NCBI RefSeq assembly: GCF_010548245.1
Contig: NZ_JAAGLR010000845.1
Location: forward strand, 1 to 52,023
DNA: 52,023 nucleotides
DNA from: Streptomyces sp. SID11385
GTDB taxonomy: Bacteria > Actinomycetota > Actinomycetes > Streptomycetales > Streptomycetaceae
Direction: 5' to 3'
This document shows, piece after piece, positions 35,482-44,781 of the stretch (position 1 is the stretch's first letter; every line of letters begins with the position of its first letter). The notes under the pieces are model-generated. The model was not told where the DNA came from. It did no database searches and was given only the letters and a program-made list of their open reading frames with translations. Position numbers and translations under genes: made by a program.

Positions 35482-36003
35482 GTGAGCACACACGAAGGAT
35501 GGGTGAGCACCCCTTGGAGCGCGCAGCTCCGAGGCCGCCGGGTCCGGGACACCGAACCGGAAAAGACCCTCAGGAGCGCCGTCCACGCCCTCGGGCTGCG
35601 CTTTCGGCTGCACCGTAAGGTCGCTCCCCGCTGCACCGCGGACTTCGTTCTGCCCCGGTACTCCCTCGCGGTCTTCGTCGACGGTTGCTTCTGGCACGGC
35701 TGCCCAGCCCACGGCACGCGGCATATCCAAGGGCCGAACGCCTCGCGCTGGGAAGCCAAGATCACGACCAACATGGAAAGGGACGCCAGGAACACCGAAG
35801 CGGCGAGGGACGCCGGATGGACCGTAGTGCGCATCTGGGAGTGTGAGGTCAGGGCCGACGCCGAGCAGGCCGCCGAGCGCATCGTCCACGCGGCACACCG
35901 CAGCGTCCCGGTTCTCCCGGCAGGGCCCTGTCAGCCTGTGGTTACCGCGACATCCAAGGTGGCTTCGGTTCCCTCGTCCTCCTGCGGACGGGTCGGGCAG
36001 TAG
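35482..36003 (+). CDS. vsr: Very short patch repair (Vsr) endonuclease
   Basis: A 173-aa nuclease of the Vsr family. It has TADFVLPRYSLAVFVDGCFW, then HGCP (catalytic Asp and the conserved FVDGCFWHGC strand), a zinc-site pattern of His/Cys, and RNTEAARDAGWTVVRIWECEV. Vsr nicks next to T:G mismatches that arise when 5-methylcytosine deaminates. Here the partner is the convergent C5-methyltransferase, whose 3' end overlaps by 73 bp. In systems of this type Vsr-like proteins can also serve as the restriction nuclease. The C-terminal 25 residues inside the overlap look non-conserved. Confidence 0.9.
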   Translation: MSTHEGWVSTPWSAQLRGRRVRDTEPEKTLRSAVHALGLRFRLHRKVAPRCTADFVLPRYSLAVFVDGCFWHGCPAHGTRHIQGPNASRWEAKITTNMERDARNTEAARDAGWTVVRIWECEVRADAEQAAERIVHAAHRSVPVLPAGPCQPVVTATSKVASVPSSSCGRVGQ

Positions 36004-37907
36004 TTGCTCAGCGGGCAGCTTCCACAGACGGGCTGCTTGTCACGGCAAAGGTTCTCGCCGATGAATCTGATGGCGGCCATGCGCACCGGTGCGTACCGGC
36101 CGGCGCCGAGAAGCTTGATGAGGTTGAGCCGACCCTCGGTCAGTCGGTTGGTCAGGTGCGATTCGTTCTGCTGTACCCTCGCAGCCACCCGCAACGCACT
36201 CTGGCCGACCAGCATTATGTCGCCGCCGGCCAGCAGCCTGAACAACGCGAGCTCAGCCGGCTTGAGCCCCATCACCTTGCTGTGATCAAGAACCGAATCC
36301 GCGTTCACCCAGGCCTCGGGCTTGTCGACGACCGGACTGAGCCTGCCCTCCAGACGCTTGCGGAGTGCTGTTGTCGGCGCTGCGTTCACGAGGGCGAGAT
36401 AGACGTCCTGCGTCAGCTCCCTGTGCCCAGCGACCTCGGCCATCACGTCGGAAAGCTGCTTCGGGTGCAGCTTGCTTCCTGAGAGCACCGCCATGACGAG
36501 AGCCCCCAGCGGCTTCATCTTCCGGCCACCGGGGAACTGGTGCCACTGCTTGCCCGCCCGCTGCTCCTTGGCCCAGCGGGTCAATTCCTCGCGTAGCTTC
36601 GGCCACTTGTCCGCGGCCGCGTCCCCAGCGGGAACATCTTGCGGTAGGAGAACCCGGGCCGCGGCTTCGCCCAACAGCGGGGGAACCGCGTTGCCGATCT
36701 GGCGGAAGGCGTCGCTCCGCGTACCCGAGAACCGAAAGCGGTCGGGGAAGGTCTGGATCCTTGCGGCTTCACGCACGGTCAGCGTTCGCGCCTCTTCAGG
36801 ATGGATGTACCAGTAGCCGTCCTTGGCGATGTGCGCTGTGATGGTGCGGCTCAGTTCCTTCCAGTCGAGCTTCTTGTACTTGTCGGTGAATTGCTCCGCG
36901 TCGTACCTCTGGAAATCCTTCTCGTTCTCTTCCAGTTTCTCTTCAAGCTCGGAGTAGAGGGTCTTGGAATCCATGACCGTGAAGATCCTGAAGTCGTCCT
37001 TACGAACCCGCCGCGTCATGTGGTCGTGAATTACGCCCTTGTCCGCCCTTCTGCGCATCTCTTTGGCGAAGGAAGAGGGCTTCGGCTCCTGCTCCTCGTC
37101 GTAGTCGCCGACTCGGGCACCTACCGCTTTCAAAGCCTCCGGATTGAGTGCAGGAAGGTCACCGATGGCATCCCGAAGGGTGGTCTGTTTCTTCGGCTTG
37201 CCCCACACGAAGCCGCCACCGTCTCTCCGTGCGAGGAGGATCAGACGCTTCCTGTGCTGCGGCACGCGATAGTTCCACGCATCGACAAGCCGCACCTGGG
37301 TCACGTACCCAAGACTCTCCAGCTGCGCCTCGATGATGCGGATCACGCTGAAGTCATCGCCGAGACCCATATCAGGGACGTTCTCCATGAGGACGGCACG
37401 TGGAAGGAGCCGCTCCACCACATCGACATAGGCGCGCCAGAGTTCCTTACGCAGATCGTGCGGGTCGCGGTTGTGGTACTCGACCAAGTGTCGGATCTTG
37501 CTGCGTCCGGCACGACTGAACGGCTGGCAGGGGGGTCCCCCCGCCACAATGTCGATATCGGCTCCGGAGTCCAGGATTCGCTGGACGAATTCGCCTCGCT
37601 GGTCGTCATCGCCGAGGTCGACACAAAGACTCATTCCCGGAAAGTTCGCTGCATGCGTCTCGCGAGCCCGCTCGTCGAAGTCCACGGCCGCAGCGGTGGT
37701 CCATCCGGCTCGTTCAAGGCCCAGGCTCAGCCCGCCGGCGCCCGAGAAGAGGTCGACAGCCAGGCGTTTACCCTTTCCGTATCCGGACTGGACCCATTTC
37801 CTGAAGTCGTCCGGCTCGCAGTGGTGCCTGTGCTTGTCCAGTTTGAGGTAGTCGCTCCGCTTCAGGGGCACGCCATACGTGTTTTTTGCCCCCTTCTCCT
37901 TCGCCAC
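35931..37907 (-). CDS. dcm: DNA C5-cytosine methyltransferase with EndoIII-like Fe-S tail
   Basis: A 658-aa enzyme starting at GTG 37907 after GAGGAG. Methyltransferase motifs: I VDLFSGAGG (51-59), IV GGPPCQPFS with catalytic Cys127, VI ENV (175-177), VIII QHRKRL and X QIGNAVPPLLGEA. About 190 residues follow that are absent from ordinary Dcm enzymes. They end in C-X6-C-X2-C-X5-C (Cys621, 628, 631, 637), the spacing of the [4Fe-4S] loop of EndoIII/MutY glycosylases, preceded by a helical region with LIKLLGAGRY that may be a degenerate helix-hairpin-helix. The target site is unknown. It methylates host DNA and probably marks self for the island's nucleases. Confidence 0.9.
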   Translation of the reverse strand: MAKEKGAKNTYGVPLKRSDYLKLDKHRHHCEPDDFRKWVQSGYGKGKRLAVDLFSGAGGLSLGLERAGWTTAAAVDFDERARETHAANFPGMSLCVDLGDDDQRGEFVQRILDSGADIDIVAGGPPCQPFSRAGRSKIRHLVEYHNRDPHDLRKELWRAYVDVVERLLPRAVLMENVPDMGLGDDFSVIRIIEAQLESLGYVTQVRLVDAWNYRVPQHRKRLILLARRDGGGFVWGKPKKQTTLRDAIGDLPALNPEALKAVGARVGDYDEEQEPKPSSFAKEMRRRADKGVIHDHMTRRVRKDDFRIFTVMDSKTLYSELEEKLEENEKDFQRYDAEQFTDKYKKLDWKELSRTITAHIAKDGYWYIHPEEARTLTVREAARIQTFPDRFRFSGTRSDAFRQIGNAVPPLLGEAAARVLLPQDVPAGDAAADKWPKLREELTRWAKEQRAGKQWHQFPGGRKMKPLGALVMAVLSGSKLHPKQLSDVMAEVAGHRELTQDVYLALVNAAPTTALRKRLEGRLSPVVDKPEAWVNADSVLDHSKVMGLKPAELALFRLLAGGDIMLVGQSALRVAARVQQNESHLTNRLTEGRLNLIKLLGAGRYAPVRMAAIRFIGENLCRDKQPVCGSCPLSNYCPTRPQEDEGTEATLDVAVTTG

Positions 37908-38388
37908 GACCCACTCCTCTGTACCTGACGACCTGAACGACCTCCAGGAGATCACGCACGACGCTGCGAAGACAAGGTTTCCGGTCGGTCTACGCCGCCG
38001 TAGAGCCTTGTCTGTCACGCGGGTGACCTGCCTGGTGAACACCGCTGTCCACTCACCGTACCCATTGGTAACTTGATGCGGTGTTCTACTCTGAGCCACC
38101 CCATGTTAGAGGACACCGCCTGGGCTGCTTCTCGTGACCACCCTGTTCCGGTTGTGATACGTCCACGAACGTCATCTGTCTCAACAAACCCCCGGACCAG
38201 AAGACATGTTCGATCACGGGCTCTGCCCCCTTCGTCAGGCGTCGGGTGCTGTAGCCACCTTGAACCCCCGTCCCCGCGCACGTGCTGCCCAATCTCCTGA
38301 GCATCGCCTCCAGAGCCCTCCCCGCCGTTAAGATCGTAGTTGGCACTCCTCGGGCGGGGTGCGGGTGCGAGCGGTCAGAGGGGTGAGC
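37908..38388. other. Divergent regulatory region, dcm and sensor kinase
   Basis: This 481-bp non-coding stretch separates dcm (left) and the kinase gene (right). It is noticeably less GC-rich around 38060-38200. I see no gene, and no promoter I can defend. Confidence 0.4.
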
Positions 38389-40638
38389 GTGGACTCCGAG
38401 AACACACAGACGTTCCTACGTCCCCGTGCGCGCCTGATGAGCACACTCGGTGAGGAACTGATCAGCAACGAGCGGGTGGCGCTCACGGAGCTGGTCAAGA
38501 ACGCCTACGACGCCGATGCGAGCCTGGTTGTGATCAGGTTCAACGGGCCGCTGGAGGAGGGCTACGGTTCCATCGAGGTGTGGGACGACGGGCACGGCAT
38601 GTCCCCCGAAACCGTCCGGGACACCTGGATGGAGATTGCCACACCGTTCCGGCACCGTGCCCCACGCAGTGAGGAGTTCGGGCGAAGGGTTCTTGGTGCA
38701 AAGGGGATCGGGCGCTTCTCCGCAGCCCGCCTCGGTGCCGTGACCGCGATCAGGAGTCGCAAGGCCGGCGGTCCCGAGGTGAACATCCGGCTCGACTGGA
38801 ACGACTTCGCCGCCGAGAACGCCTATCTCGACCAGGTGCCGGTCCACTGGAACGTGGGTGCTCCCGACGTGTTCGCCGACAACGGCCAAGCGCGACGCCT
38901 CTTCGACGAGGTGACAAGCGCCTTCCGTGCAAGCGAGAAACGGCCAGCCTGGACGGGCTCTCACGGCACCCTCGTCCGGCTCGAAGGGCTTCGGCAGGAC
39001 TGGGGGTCCGAGTCGGTGGAGAGCCTGAAGCGGTCCCTTTCCCGACTCCTCCCCCCTCCCCCTCCTGTAGAGCTGGGCGTACCCGACCAGCCGGAGTTCG
39101 CGATCTATCTCTCCCTTCCGGCCGGGCCGTTGGACCACCACACCGGTTTCGTTGCGGCCAGCGAAGCTCTGGCGCATCCGCACTACCGCCTCATAGGGGC
39201 CATCGACGAAAACGGTCTCGCCAACCTGGCCATGACAAACCTGACGTCCGGGCAGTCGGAGACCGTGAATCAGTACCTGTTCCCGTCGCACGGGAAGGCA
39301 CCCAAGTGCGGTCCCCTGAAGCTTGACCTCCGTACCTGGGACCTTGACCCGGCCTCCCTCAAGGAGATGCTCAACATCGACCTCGGGGCTCGCAACATCA
39401 CCGAGGTCCGTAAGCTGATCAAGGACAACAGCGGTGTCGCCCTCTACAGGGACGGCTTCCGGGTGCAGCCTTTCGGCGAGGTCGACTTCGACTGGCTGCG
39501 CTTCGACCTCCGCCGCGTGAACAACCCCACCATGCGGTTCTCCAACAACCAGGTCGCGGGTTTTGTGTACATATCGGCAGACGGTAATCCCGGGCTTCGG
39601 GACCGGTCGCACCGGGAAGGACTCATCGACTCTCCCGAGTACGAGGACCTGAAGGGTGTCCTGACCCAGGCTGTGAGCCGACTCGAGACCTGGCGCTACG
39701 GGCTGCGTCGTCCGAACGGAGAGGGCCGCGAGTCGGGTCCGGTCACGGTGGACACCCACTCCGGTGCCGGAAGCGACCGTCACGGCCTGTTCCAGAACTT
39801 CACCCTTTCGCCCGTCCGGGACGTTCTCAACGCGAAGTATCCGGACGACACCGAGTTGAGCCGCGCACTGGAGGAGGCTCAGGAAACGATCGACGAAAGC
39901 GTCGAGAAGGTCCAGGAGGTCCTCTCGCAGTTCTCCCGCCTCGCGACTCTCGGAGCGCTGGTCGACGTCGTACTGCACGACGGTCGGACGGCACTGACGC
40001 GGATCGCCTACGTCCTCCGCCGACTGAACAAGCTGGCGGGCCGTAAGCGCGACGAGGACGAACAACTCGCCTCCGCTCTCACGAAGATGCACGTCGACCT
40101 CACGGCGCAAGAACAGGCTCTGGACCGGCTCTTCACCCGCGTCGAGCCGCTCAGCGGCCGGCGGCGAGGCCGCCCCCGCGCCCTGTCCCTCCAAGCCGCG
40201 ATCGACGAGGCCGTCGCGGTCCACGAAGGCACGCTCAAGAAGCACGGCATTACCGTCACCGTCAGCGGCGAGGACGTGACAGTGACGGCTGACCCCGGCG
40301 ACATCTCCCAGGTGGTCCACAACCTCGTAGGGAACTCGATCTATTGGCTTTCCACCCTGCCCGAGGGGAAGGAGCGCGCCATCCTCATCGAGACGAGGCG
40401 GACGCCCGACGACGAGGTAGACATAGATGTGAGCGACAGCGGCCCCGGAGTACGTGAGGAGATCCGAGAGATGATCTTCGATACGTACTTCAGCGACAAG
40501 GAGGACGGCATCGGGCTGGGCCTCAGCATCGCCGGCAGCGTCGTGAAGGACTTCTACGACGGTGATCTGTCCCTGGTGAGGCCAGGGCCCCTCGCCGGAG
40601 CCACATTCAGGGCAAGACTGCGAAGGAGAGTTGGGTGA
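38389..40638 (+). CDS. Double-GHKL sensor histidine kinase-like protein
   Basis: A 749-aa protein with two ATP-binding domains. The first is Hsp90/MutL-like: ELVKNAYDADA (about 34-44), DDGHGM (about 66), GAKGIGRFSAARLG (about 103-116). A middle region follows (YRDGFRVQPFG, about 360). The C-terminal part is histidine-kinase-like: LGALVDVVLHDGRTALTRI with candidate phospho-His530, then HNLVGNSIYWL (about 643), DVSDSGPGV (about 681) and GIGLGLSIAGSV (about 707). GTG 38389 follows AGAGGGG; GTG 38383 is possible. It overlaps the response regulator gene (GTGA). No membrane segment, so it senses something in the cytoplasm, perhaps DNA state. Confidence 0.85.
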   Translation: MDSENTQTFLRPRARLMSTLGEELISNERVALTELVKNAYDADASLVVIRFNGPLEEGYGSIEVWDDGHGMSPETVRDTWMEIATPFRHRAPRSEEFGRRVLGAKGIGRFSAARLGAVTAIRSRKAGGPEVNIRLDWNDFAAENAYLDQVPVHWNVGAPDVFADNGQARRLFDEVTSAFRASEKRPAWTGSHGTLVRLEGLRQDWGSESVESLKRSLSRLLPPPPPVELGVPDQPEFAIYLSLPAGPLDHHTGFVAASEALAHPHYRLIGAIDENGLANLAMTNLTSGQSETVNQYLFPSHGKAPKCGPLKLDLRTWDLDPASLKEMLNIDLGARNITEVRKLIKDNSGVALYRDGFRVQPFGEVDFDWLRFDLRRVNNPTMRFSNNQVAGFVYISADGNPGLRDRSHREGLIDSPEYEDLKGVLTQAVSRLETWRYGLRRPNGEGRESGPVTVDTHSGAGSDRHGLFQNFTLSPVRDVLNAKYPDDTELSRALEEAQETIDESVEKVQEVLSQFSRLATLGALVDVVLHDGRTALTRIAYVLRRLNKLAGRKRDEDEQLASALTKMHVDLTAQEQALDRLFTRVEPLSGRRRGRPRALSLQAAIDEAVAVHEGTLKKHGITVTVSGEDVTVTADPGDISQVVHNLVGNSIYWLSTLPEGKERAILIETRRTPDDEVDIDVSDSGPGVREEIREMIFDTYFSDKEDGIGLGLSIAGSVVKDFYDGDLSLVRPGPLAGATFRARLRRRVG

Positions 40639-41852
40639 CGGACGGGGGCGCGGTGTACCGGATCTTGATCGTCGAAGACGAGGTGGACATCGCGGAGGAA
40701 CTGTCCGAGATGCTCGCGGAGGAGCTCTCAGACCTCGGAACGCTCGACATCCACGTCGAGAACGATTTCGACGAAGCCGAACGCCTGCTGGAGACCCAGG
40801 CGATCGACCTGGTTGTTCTAGATGTCAGGGACGCGACACGGCGCGGCTCCGCCGCGCACCCCAACCTGCAGGGCCGTGAACTGCACGACCGGATAGCCAA
40901 GACCCGCTGGGTGCCGGTCGTCTTCTGCACCGGCCTCGCGGAGCAGGTAAGCGACTTGGCGCAGCCACCGCTCATCCAAGTGGTCCCGAAGAACCGACTG
41001 GACGACGCTGTCACCGCGATTCGGGAGGGCCTCGAGTCCGGTGTCCCGGTCCTCACCCGGCACATTACTGCCCTCGTGGACGAGCACGTGCGCGGATTCC
41101 TGCGGGACGAGATCGCCCCGAACTGGGACCGGCTCGGCGCTGTTGACCGTAGCCAGATCGCCCCCGTCCTCGTGCACCGCTTGGCGGCCTGGCTGAAGGA
41201 GAACGCGGTCGAGGCCCTCGGAGCCGTGCTCGGTTCCTCCGGGGACCGTGTGATGGGACACGCGTCGACCGCCCGGATGTACCTGATGCCGCCGGTCACG
41301 AAGCACGTGACCGCGGCAGACCTTCTGCGGGACCCCCAAGACGGCTGGTGGGTCGTCCTCACTCCTGCGTGCGACCTCTACGAGGACCTGCCCAGCGGCG
41401 GCAACCGCGCGGCCAAGGCCGAGTACGTACGTCTCGCCAAGGCGGTTCCGTTGAGCGAAGCACCCTTGATCGCACGTTGGATCGAGGCCGGATCCCCCGT
41501 CAAGGGGAGCCGGGAGCGGAACGCGGCTCTGGAGATGTTCCGCGAAAACAACGCCCGTTACCGGATTCTGCCCAAGTACCTCGTCATCCCGGACCTCCTG
41601 GTCGACTTCGAGGTCGTGCAGTCTGTTCCGTTGGCAGAGGTCCGTTTGTGGACCCGCGTCGCCACGCTGGACAGCCCGTTCGCCGAAGCCATGCTGACCT
41701 CGCACGGGCACACGGTGGCCAGGATCGGCACCCCCGTCGTCGACTACGAGAACATCAAGCAGTCCCTGGGACTGGACGGAAAGGGGAAGGCCGCGGACCA
41801 GAACTCGGTTCCGAACCCTCGTACCACGACGACGGACGGCAAGCAGTCCTGA
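40635..41852 (+). CDS. Response regulator with unusual output domain
   Basis: A 405-aa protein. The receiver domain covers residues 1-125: acidic pair in ILIVEDEVD, phospho-acceptor Asp63 in LVVLDVRD, Thr in VFCTG and Lys in VVPKN. The remaining 280 residues have no DNA-binding motif that I recognise; they include WWVVLTPACDLYED and a segment LIARWIEAGSPVKGSRERN. The GTG start overlaps the kinase stop. It is the cognate partner of the double-GHKL kinase. The output may be an effector or protein-protein contact rather than transcription. Confidence 0.85.
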   Translation: MTDGGAVYRILIVEDEVDIAEELSEMLAEELSDLGTLDIHVENDFDEAERLLETQAIDLVVLDVRDATRRGSAAHPNLQGRELHDRIAKTRWVPVVFCTGLAEQVSDLAQPPLIQVVPKNRLDDAVTAIREGLESGVPVLTRHITALVDEHVRGFLRDEIAPNWDRLGAVDRSQIAPVLVHRLAAWLKENAVEALGAVLGSSGDRVMGHASTARMYLMPPVTKHVTAADLLRDPQDGWWVVLTPACDLYEDLPSGGNRAAKAEYVRLAKAVPLSEAPLIARWIEAGSPVKGSRERNAALEMFRENNARYRILPKYLVIPDLLVDFEVVQSVPLAEVRLWTRVATLDSPFAEAMLTSHGHTVARIGTPVVDYENIKQSLGLDGKGKAADQNSVPNPRTTTTDGKQS

Positions 41853-41939
41853 TCCTCGGCCAGGATGATCAGCCTGTCGGCCATCTCGCCCGCGCGCTGA
41901 ATTCTGAAGCGTGATCTGAGTCCGACCGTGTCGGGGATC

Positions 41940-43984
41940 TCAGACGGCAGCGTCGTTGAGTCCTGTGATCCATGGGAGCTGAGCTGGCCCGTGCCTCCGC
42001 AGGGCCCGATACGCCGGCGCGAACTCGCGCACAAGTGCGAAGGGGGGAGCGCTCTTCAACCGGTGCCACTCTCCGGCAAGAACTTCAGCGAAGGCCCGCA
42101 ACTTGCGGTGGGTTGCTCCCTCCATCAGGTGCGCTGCCGCCTTGGCGCCGTCGCTGATCAGCTTCGTGGTGCTGATCAACTCGTCCTTGGCGGCTGAATC
42201 CCCGTGTGCAAGGGCAGGCGACAAGCGGTCTCGTTCACCGAGGACGTGGGCAGCTGCCAGGCAGAGAACCGTTGACGCTGTTGTCTCGGCGGGTTCTCCC
42301 GCGTTGGTCATGGCGTTTGCCAGCAGGGGGAGAGCGGCGAAAGGCAGGGGGTCGGCAGTGTCCCATAGGGGCTCCGCGATCTGGAGCCCGGCACGTGTTC
42401 CCGCACGGTCCACGTGCAGCAGAGGTCGGTCAGGAGAGGCCTGACGTAGTTCCCAGCACTCGACGCTGGGGTCCGCGATGGCGGCTCTGAGGATCGCACG
42501 AAACGCCTCTCTCAGGCTCTCAACGGAGACGTCGGGCACGTCCAGCCGCACGAGACTGCCATGGCGCCGGATGTCCAGCACCGGGAATCTGGCTTCTTCA
42601 GCTGCCTGGAGTATGGAGAGGTCCTGCCCGACGTAGTTCGAGTCCTCCGCACCCCGAACGATGCGTTCTGTGCGTAGGCCACTGCGACCCCGTGCTCGAA
42701 CCCGCGGCAAATGGCGCGAGCGCGGAGCGGCGCGTCCAGTACCTCGTCGAGATCGGCTGGCTGTCCGCCCAAGAGGAGTGTGCCGTTGACAGGGTCCCAG
42801 CGGAAGTCCTCGTGGGCGTTCGCGTTGCGCCACTCAGAGCGGATCGTCGAGGCAAGCAACTTGCACAGCGGCTGCCCGTCTTGAGTGGCCAGCAGATCCC
42901 GGACGGTGGCGAGCGGGGCCCCCTGCGGAACTGTCCTTCCCAGCAGTTCCAGTACCACAACAGCCGTGCGCCTGACGTCTGCTTCCAGCACGGCCCGGTG
43001 CAGGTCCATGACCGCCCGCGCCTTTTCTTCCTGGTATTCCTCCTCGTAGTAAGCGTCGAGGTAGGCGATCTGTCCTCGATGGGCGGACACGATCTCCGGT
43101 TCTCGAGCGACGTGCCGTGCCATCACTGAACATGCCAGTTCCGGATCGGACGTCAGATGGGACGTCACCATGTCACGTCCCAGGAGGGCAGCACGGTGCG
43201 TTATCAAGGGGCGATCGGAGATCGCTAGGACGGCAAGGTGATGGAGAAGTATCACCGTTAGGGGCAGCGAGTCTTCGATCAGATGTCTCACGCTCCGGCG
43301 CAGCCGATGATCGAGCATCTGCGGGGCTTTCGACCAAGCGGCCAAGAGGCGGGCCCGCGACGCCACACCCGACCCGGGACCCACTTGCTTGGCCGACACC
43401 CCGAGCGTTCGCTGGTAGACGTCCTCGTAAGGAAGGCCGACGTGATCAGTCCTGGCGGCAGCTTCCAGAGTTCGCCCGGCCGCCTGGGCCGCGAGAGCAT
43501 ACCTCCGTACTGCAGACCAAGCGGACTCCGCCCATCCCTGTTCCAGGCAGGCGAACAGCGCTTGAGCCTCGCTCCGATTCGCTCGCGCCAGGTCAGTCGC
43601 CAACCGTCGCTCTGCTGCGCTCGTACGGGACGGACTGAACCGGGACACCTCTTCTGCGACAGCACCCAAGGCAACAACCGACGCGTGGAGACTCCGCAAC
43701 AACTCCGGAAGCTGCTTCCCGACGCTTCGGCCAGAAGCGGTCCGCAGGCGCAGGATCTCCGTAACCTTCTCGTCGGTCTGCCGCTGAAGCCGGGACAGGT
43801 CGGCGTCCCTCAATACTGTCTTCCATTGCGTGCGGGTCACCGATACGAAGGTGACTGCCTGCTGTCCCGTAATCTGCTCAGGGGGCGCGGAAAGATTGAG
43901 CTTTCGGATCACTTCTCGCGCAGCCGCGCAGGACTCTCGGTCAACTGTGCCCAGTCGGTCGGGAAGAGCTACGTTCACCAGCAC
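41940..43984 (-). pseudogene. Helical protein with HEPN-like RX4H motif, frameshifted
   Basis: One gene of about 680 codons is split by a frameshift near 42652. The upstream frame runs from GTG 43984 through VAYAQNASFG. The downstream frame continues as GAEDSNYVGQDLSILQAAEE and ends at 41940. One missing G in the run at 42651-42654 explains it. The protein is almost all alpha-helical. Near residue 386 it has SEWRNANAHEDFRWDP, with R-N-A-N-A-H matching the RX4-6H signature of HEPN ribonucleases (Arg386, His391). HEPN proteins often act as abortive-infection effectors. It converges with the response regulator. Family is otherwise unknown. The lesion could be real or a sequencing error. Confidence 0.65.
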
Positions 43985-44129
43985 AGGATGACACCGGCAC
44001 CCCGCTTTAAGCGTGATGTTTTCCTGCCGCCTATGGGTGCCCTCTTACGACGGTGATGCTGAGGGCCGGCCGTCTTTGTTGGCAGGGCTTCGTGCGCGCG
44101 ATGCGCGAGCGGATGGTGAGGGACAGGCT

Positions 44130-44477
44130 TCAACAGTGCACCGGTCTCCGGTGCCCCGAGTGGTTCGAATCCCCTGCCGGAGCCTCGCGCACACCTCTTG
44201 TCGACGCAGCCCGGGCTGAAGAGCATCGGGGCGATACCGGGGGGCGCGCTCTTTGGGTCATCCGCCGTTGTCCCTCAGCGTCCTCCTTGTTGGCCTCGGG
44301 CGCCGGGGCCGGGGGCTCAGAGCTGCCCTTCGTCCAGTCCAGCAGCCGGAATGCCCGGTCGCTGCATTCGCGGGGTGCGTACAGCGCGGTGCAGGCCACT
44401 ACTCCGAAGAAGACCAGCAAGGCGGCGACCACGACGGTGTCTGTGCCGGTGCCTCCCGCGCGTCGGTCTGCGGTCAC
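44130..44477 (-). CDS. Small membrane protein, unknown
   Basis: A 115-aa protein starting at GTG 44477, with AGGGAGGA nine bases upstream. It has one transmembrane helix (TDTVVVAALLVFFGVVACTA, about residues 13-32), then APRECSDRAFRLLDWTKGSSEPP and a charged tail. Similar small one-helix proteins are common in Streptomyces, without known function. The last 25 residues are read from a tRNA-like sequence on the other strand, so the natural end may have been lost in a rearrangement. Confidence 0.6.
   Translation of the reverse strand: MTADRRAGGTGTDTVVVAALLVFFGVVACTALYAPRECSDRAFRLLDWTKGSSEPPAPAPEANKEDAEGQRRMTQRARPPVSPRCSSARAASTRGVREAPAGDSNHSGHRRPVHC
44138..44183 (+). other. Possible class II tRNA 3'-end remnant
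   Basis: A hairpin GCACCGG-TCT-CCGGTGC (44138-44154) resembles a long variable arm. It is followed by a T-arm-like AGTGG-TTCGAAT-CCCCT with one mismatch and GCCGGAG as a possible acceptor strand. No 5' half is present. It may be the attachment remnant of another element, or coincidence. Confidence 0.3.
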
Positions 44478-44781
44478 GATCAACGTCCTCCCTATCGCTG
44501 AGGCAGCGCCGAAATCGCTGAGGCGCGGACTCGGGTTGTCGGCCACCAGCGTGGGAGATTGAAGGGGGGAGCCACCGTAGTTCCAACGGAACCTGCCGTT
44601 CACCTCCGCACCAGCGACAAGCTAGTCACCAGAGTCTGACTGGGAGGAAAGGATGCCCGAATCCCGGCGAAGGGGTGCTTGTGGAGGTCCTACAGTGGCT
44701 TTCGTTCGACTTTCTGATCGGTCGAACACGTGGTCGCGAGCTCAATTCTGGTCTCGCTGCTGGGCCGGTGACAACTCCCGT
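44478..44781. other. Non-coding stretch near the element 2 right end
   Basis: I see no supported gene here. It contains the promoter side of the small membrane gene and leads to the right arm repeats. Confidence 0.4.
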
